From Fluviicola sp. (GTDB lineage: Bacteria > Bacteroidota > Bacteroidia > Flavobacteriales_D > Crocinitomicaceae), in the NCBI GenBank assembly GCA_002734085.1, contig NVXV01000014.1:39046-103045 (forward strand): a stretch of DNA of 64,000 nt, in the 5' to 3' direction. The notes below the pieces were generated by a model, which searched no databases, was not told where the DNA came from, and was given only the letters and a program-made list of their open reading frames with translations. The position numbers were made by a program, and so were the translations under genes. Below are positions 62,706-64,000 of the stretch, piece after piece. Position 1 is the stretch's first letter. The number at the start of each line of letters is the position of its first letter.

Positions 62706-63205
62706 ACTTCAAGTTTTAAGTAGATTTTTAATTGATACACGGGTTGATCTCCTCTTGGCTGAATCATTGCTCTTTCAATGGGATTGTAATGATCATTGAT
62801 TCCCACTTTTTGTTGCACGATTTGATTGATGTAGAATCCTTGTATGATATTGGAGTCTAGTTTTAAATCTAGCGGTAAGAATTCCTCCATTTTACCTTGC
62901 GTCCAGAATGAACCTTTATCAAAATCATCTAGTGGTGCATGGTTTATGATTGTTTGGTTGTGAAGCGGAAGCGGTCTTTTTACATCGTCTGCAAAAAACA
63001 CATCCTCAATTCCAGTGCTTCTCAGCCAAAGCCAACCCGCTTCTTTTGGATAATCAGGAGCGATCTTTTTAATCAATCTGATTTGCGGATTTGCCGTTGC
63101 TTTAACACCTGTGATTTTCTTTACCGTTCTTGGAAGGCGGATCTGAAACTGAATCTTCTCTCCACTTTTTGAAACATTAACCGTATGTACCCAAATTCTT
63201 TTCAT
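62702..63205 (-). CDS. Beta-rich hypothetical protein (167 aa), candidate structural protein
   Basis: The protein has repeated beta-strand-like segments (IWVHTVNVSKSGEKIQFQIR, TGVKATANPQIRLIKK, FLPLDLKLDSN, GFYINQIVQQKV) and ends YQLKIYLKLEV. The layout of alternating strands with short loops could suit a jelly-roll or capsid-associated protein, but there is no motif to prove it. It follows the 132-residue gene after 2 bp and overlaps the next by 4 bp. Confidence 0.55.
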   Translation of the reverse strand: MKRIWVHTVNVSKSGEKIQFQIRLPRTVKKITGVKATANPQIRLIKKIAPDYPKEAGWLWLRSTGIEDVFFADDVKRPLPLHNQTIINHAPLDDFDKGSFWTQGKMEEFLPLDLKLDSNIIQGFYINQIVQQKVGINDHYNPIERAMIQPRGDQPVYQLKIYLKLEV

Positions 63206-63207
63206 TG

Positions 63208-63606
63208 CTATTGATTGTTTTCAGGTTCTACAAGAGAAAAGGCATAGATGGTTACTCGATAGGGAACAAAGCTGGTTGATACATGATCTTTGTCTTTGAA
63301 CCAAACTTCAAGTCTTCCGTTTCCTGCTTTTGGTGTTCCTACTTTCACGATGCGATCATTGGGCGAAACATTGATCCCTGACATGAGTAGTCTACTTTCA
63401 AACTCTTCGGGGAAAAGCTCATGATCGTTGAACTGTATTTTTTGTGTCCCACGATAAAAAAGAAGATCATCTCTATCGCTTGTGAGTACTAACCCTAGTA
63501 GCTCATTTGCGTGCTTGTCAAGCTCAAATTCTCCTTTAACTATCTCGTTTGCCTGAGTAATTTTTAAGTCAAAGCGCTCCTTTATGATGTTATGTTTATA
63601 ACTCAT
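63208..63606 (-). CDS. Beta-rich hypothetical protein (132 aa), candidate structural protein
   Basis: The protein contains ELLGLVLTSDRDDLLFYRGT, FNDHELFPEEFESRLLMSG and RLEVWFKDKDHVSTSFVPYR, with a short charged N-terminus. The composition and strand pattern resemble the adjoining 167-residue protein and the partial upstream gene, so the three may be related virion or surface components. The terminator at 63653-63680 precedes its start, so it must be reached by read-through or have its own promoter. Confidence 0.55.
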   Translation of the reverse strand: MSYKHNIIKERFDLKITQANEIVKGEFELDKHANELLGLVLTSDRDDLLFYRGTQKIQFNDHELFPEEFESRLLMSGINVSPNDRIVKVGTPKAGNGRLEVWFKDKDHVSTSFVPYRVTIYAFSLVEPENNQ

Positions 63607-63652
63607 TTTGTGAATGTTTTAATGAATAAATGATGTTGCTGATTGCCTTTTG

Positions 63653-63680
63653 AAAAACTGTGGGGAATAGTTCCCCACAG
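63653..63680 (-). terminator. Strong internal terminator between the partial gene and the 132-aa gene
   Basis: CTGTGGGGAA (63658-63667) and TTCCCCACAG (63671-63680) form a perfect 10-bp GC-rich stem with a 3-nt loop. On the minus strand it is followed by five T residues (63657-63653). It lies 22 bp after the stop of the partial gene. Confidence 0.9.
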
Positions 63681-63702
63681 TAAAATTTAAGCATGAGCGA
63701 TT

Positions 63703-64000
63703 TTAAGGTGTGGTTCCTGTTCCGTCCAGTCCTACATATATAAACTGTTCTTTTGGGATGTTGAACATTGTTCCTAGTTCAACGGTAAACTCGATGAGTT
63801 CTTCATCTCGAATAAGACGAGGGTTATCGAGTTTGTAATACCCCACAGGCACAGTTTGGTCATTGTCGGTTGCAAACCGTCTGATGGACTGGTTCTCTGG
63901 AATGATTTGTTTTTTGTTTGCCTTTAAGCTAAACTCACCATTACACAGGGCAGGAATAGATGAAACACTTCTAAAGTTGATGGCTTTGTTTGCCTCTGGA
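63703..64000 (-). CDS. C-terminal part of an upstream gene, possible major structural protein (truncated by window end)
   Basis: An open frame on the minus strand enters at 64000 and stops at 63703 (TAA), giving about 98 residues ending FIYVGLDGTGTTP. It includes NFRSVSSIPALCNGEF, RFATDNDQTVPVGYYKL, and EELIEFTVELGTMFNIPK. The strand-like pattern would suit a beta-rich protein, and its position before a strong terminator at the head of the visible operon resembles a highly expressed capsid gene. No motif confirms this. Confidence 0.6.
   Translation of the reverse strand, partial: PEANKAINFRSVSSIPALCNGEFSLKANKKQIIPENQSIRRFATDNDQTVPVGYYKLDNPRLIRDEELIEFTVELGTMFNIPKEQFIYVGLDGTGTTP

Overview
The window comes from an AT-rich member of the phylum Bacteroidota, most likely a marine or freshwater flavobacterium-like organism. 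The evidence is the set of type IX secretion (T9SS) proteins with C-terminal sorting domains, PorP/SprF proteins, SprB and SBBP repeats, few obvious Shine-Dalgarno sequences, promoters of the Bacteroidota type (TTG, about 19 nt, TAnnTTTG), NhaD, a DUF2795 protein and a carotenoid-type desaturase. The species cannot be named from sequence alone.

Positions 1-42.9 kb are chromosomal core. From the left: the tail of a LuxR-type HTH regulator; a T9SS block (a sorted glycosidase-like protein, two giant proteins each with a seven-bladed SBBP propeller, two PorP/SprF paralogues); an outer-membrane beta-barrel gene and an ECF sigma/anti-sigma pair that share one ECF-type promoter motif; pabB-tilS; a lipoprotein; an eight-gene nucleotide-sugar operon (17.3-25.5 kb) that contains four enzymes for a diacetamido-glucuronic acid sugar, UDP-xylose synthesis, RmlB and a CpsB/YwqE-type phosphatase; then fabD, a T9SS protein, a carotenoid desaturase, secA, DUF2795, a cobalamin adenosyltransferase, acyl-CoA dehydrogenase, anmK, an amino-acid dehydrogenase, nhaD, exbB-exbD-tonB and folC.

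A tRNA-Val(UAC) at 43.13 kb, preceded by a damaged partial copy of itself, marks the change to accessory DNA. First comes a compact plus-strand operon (43.59-50.41 kb) for DNA phosphorothioation: dndC, dndD, a DndE domain fused to a HerA/FtsK-like ATPase, a GIY-YIG nuclease-like gene, and dndB. It has no dndA and no dndFGH. A HerA-type ATPase joined to DndE and a nuclease inside the modification operon suggest a self-contained variant of the system.

Facing it on the minus strand (50.71 kb to the window end) is a long, tightly packed operon that looks like a virus or virus-derived mobile element. In transcription order: a partial gene ending in a strong terminator, three small beta-rich proteins, a coiled-coil protein, a 60-aa protein, a membrane protein with two annexin-like repeats, a membrane-anchored peptidoglycan-binding protein, a membrane-anchored L,D-transpeptidase-like protein, a small membrane protein, a roughly 1,717-aa JAB/methylase/strawberry-notch helicase protein, a RecA-like ATPase with a lysine-rich tail, a patatin-like lipase and a small HTH protein. 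I see no terminase, portal, tail, relaxase or integrase. A tailless, possibly membrane-containing virus-like element is the reading I find most attractive, but it is inference. The two modules meet at a bidirectional terminator (50.66 kb) that also ends a candidate short RNA with its own promoter.
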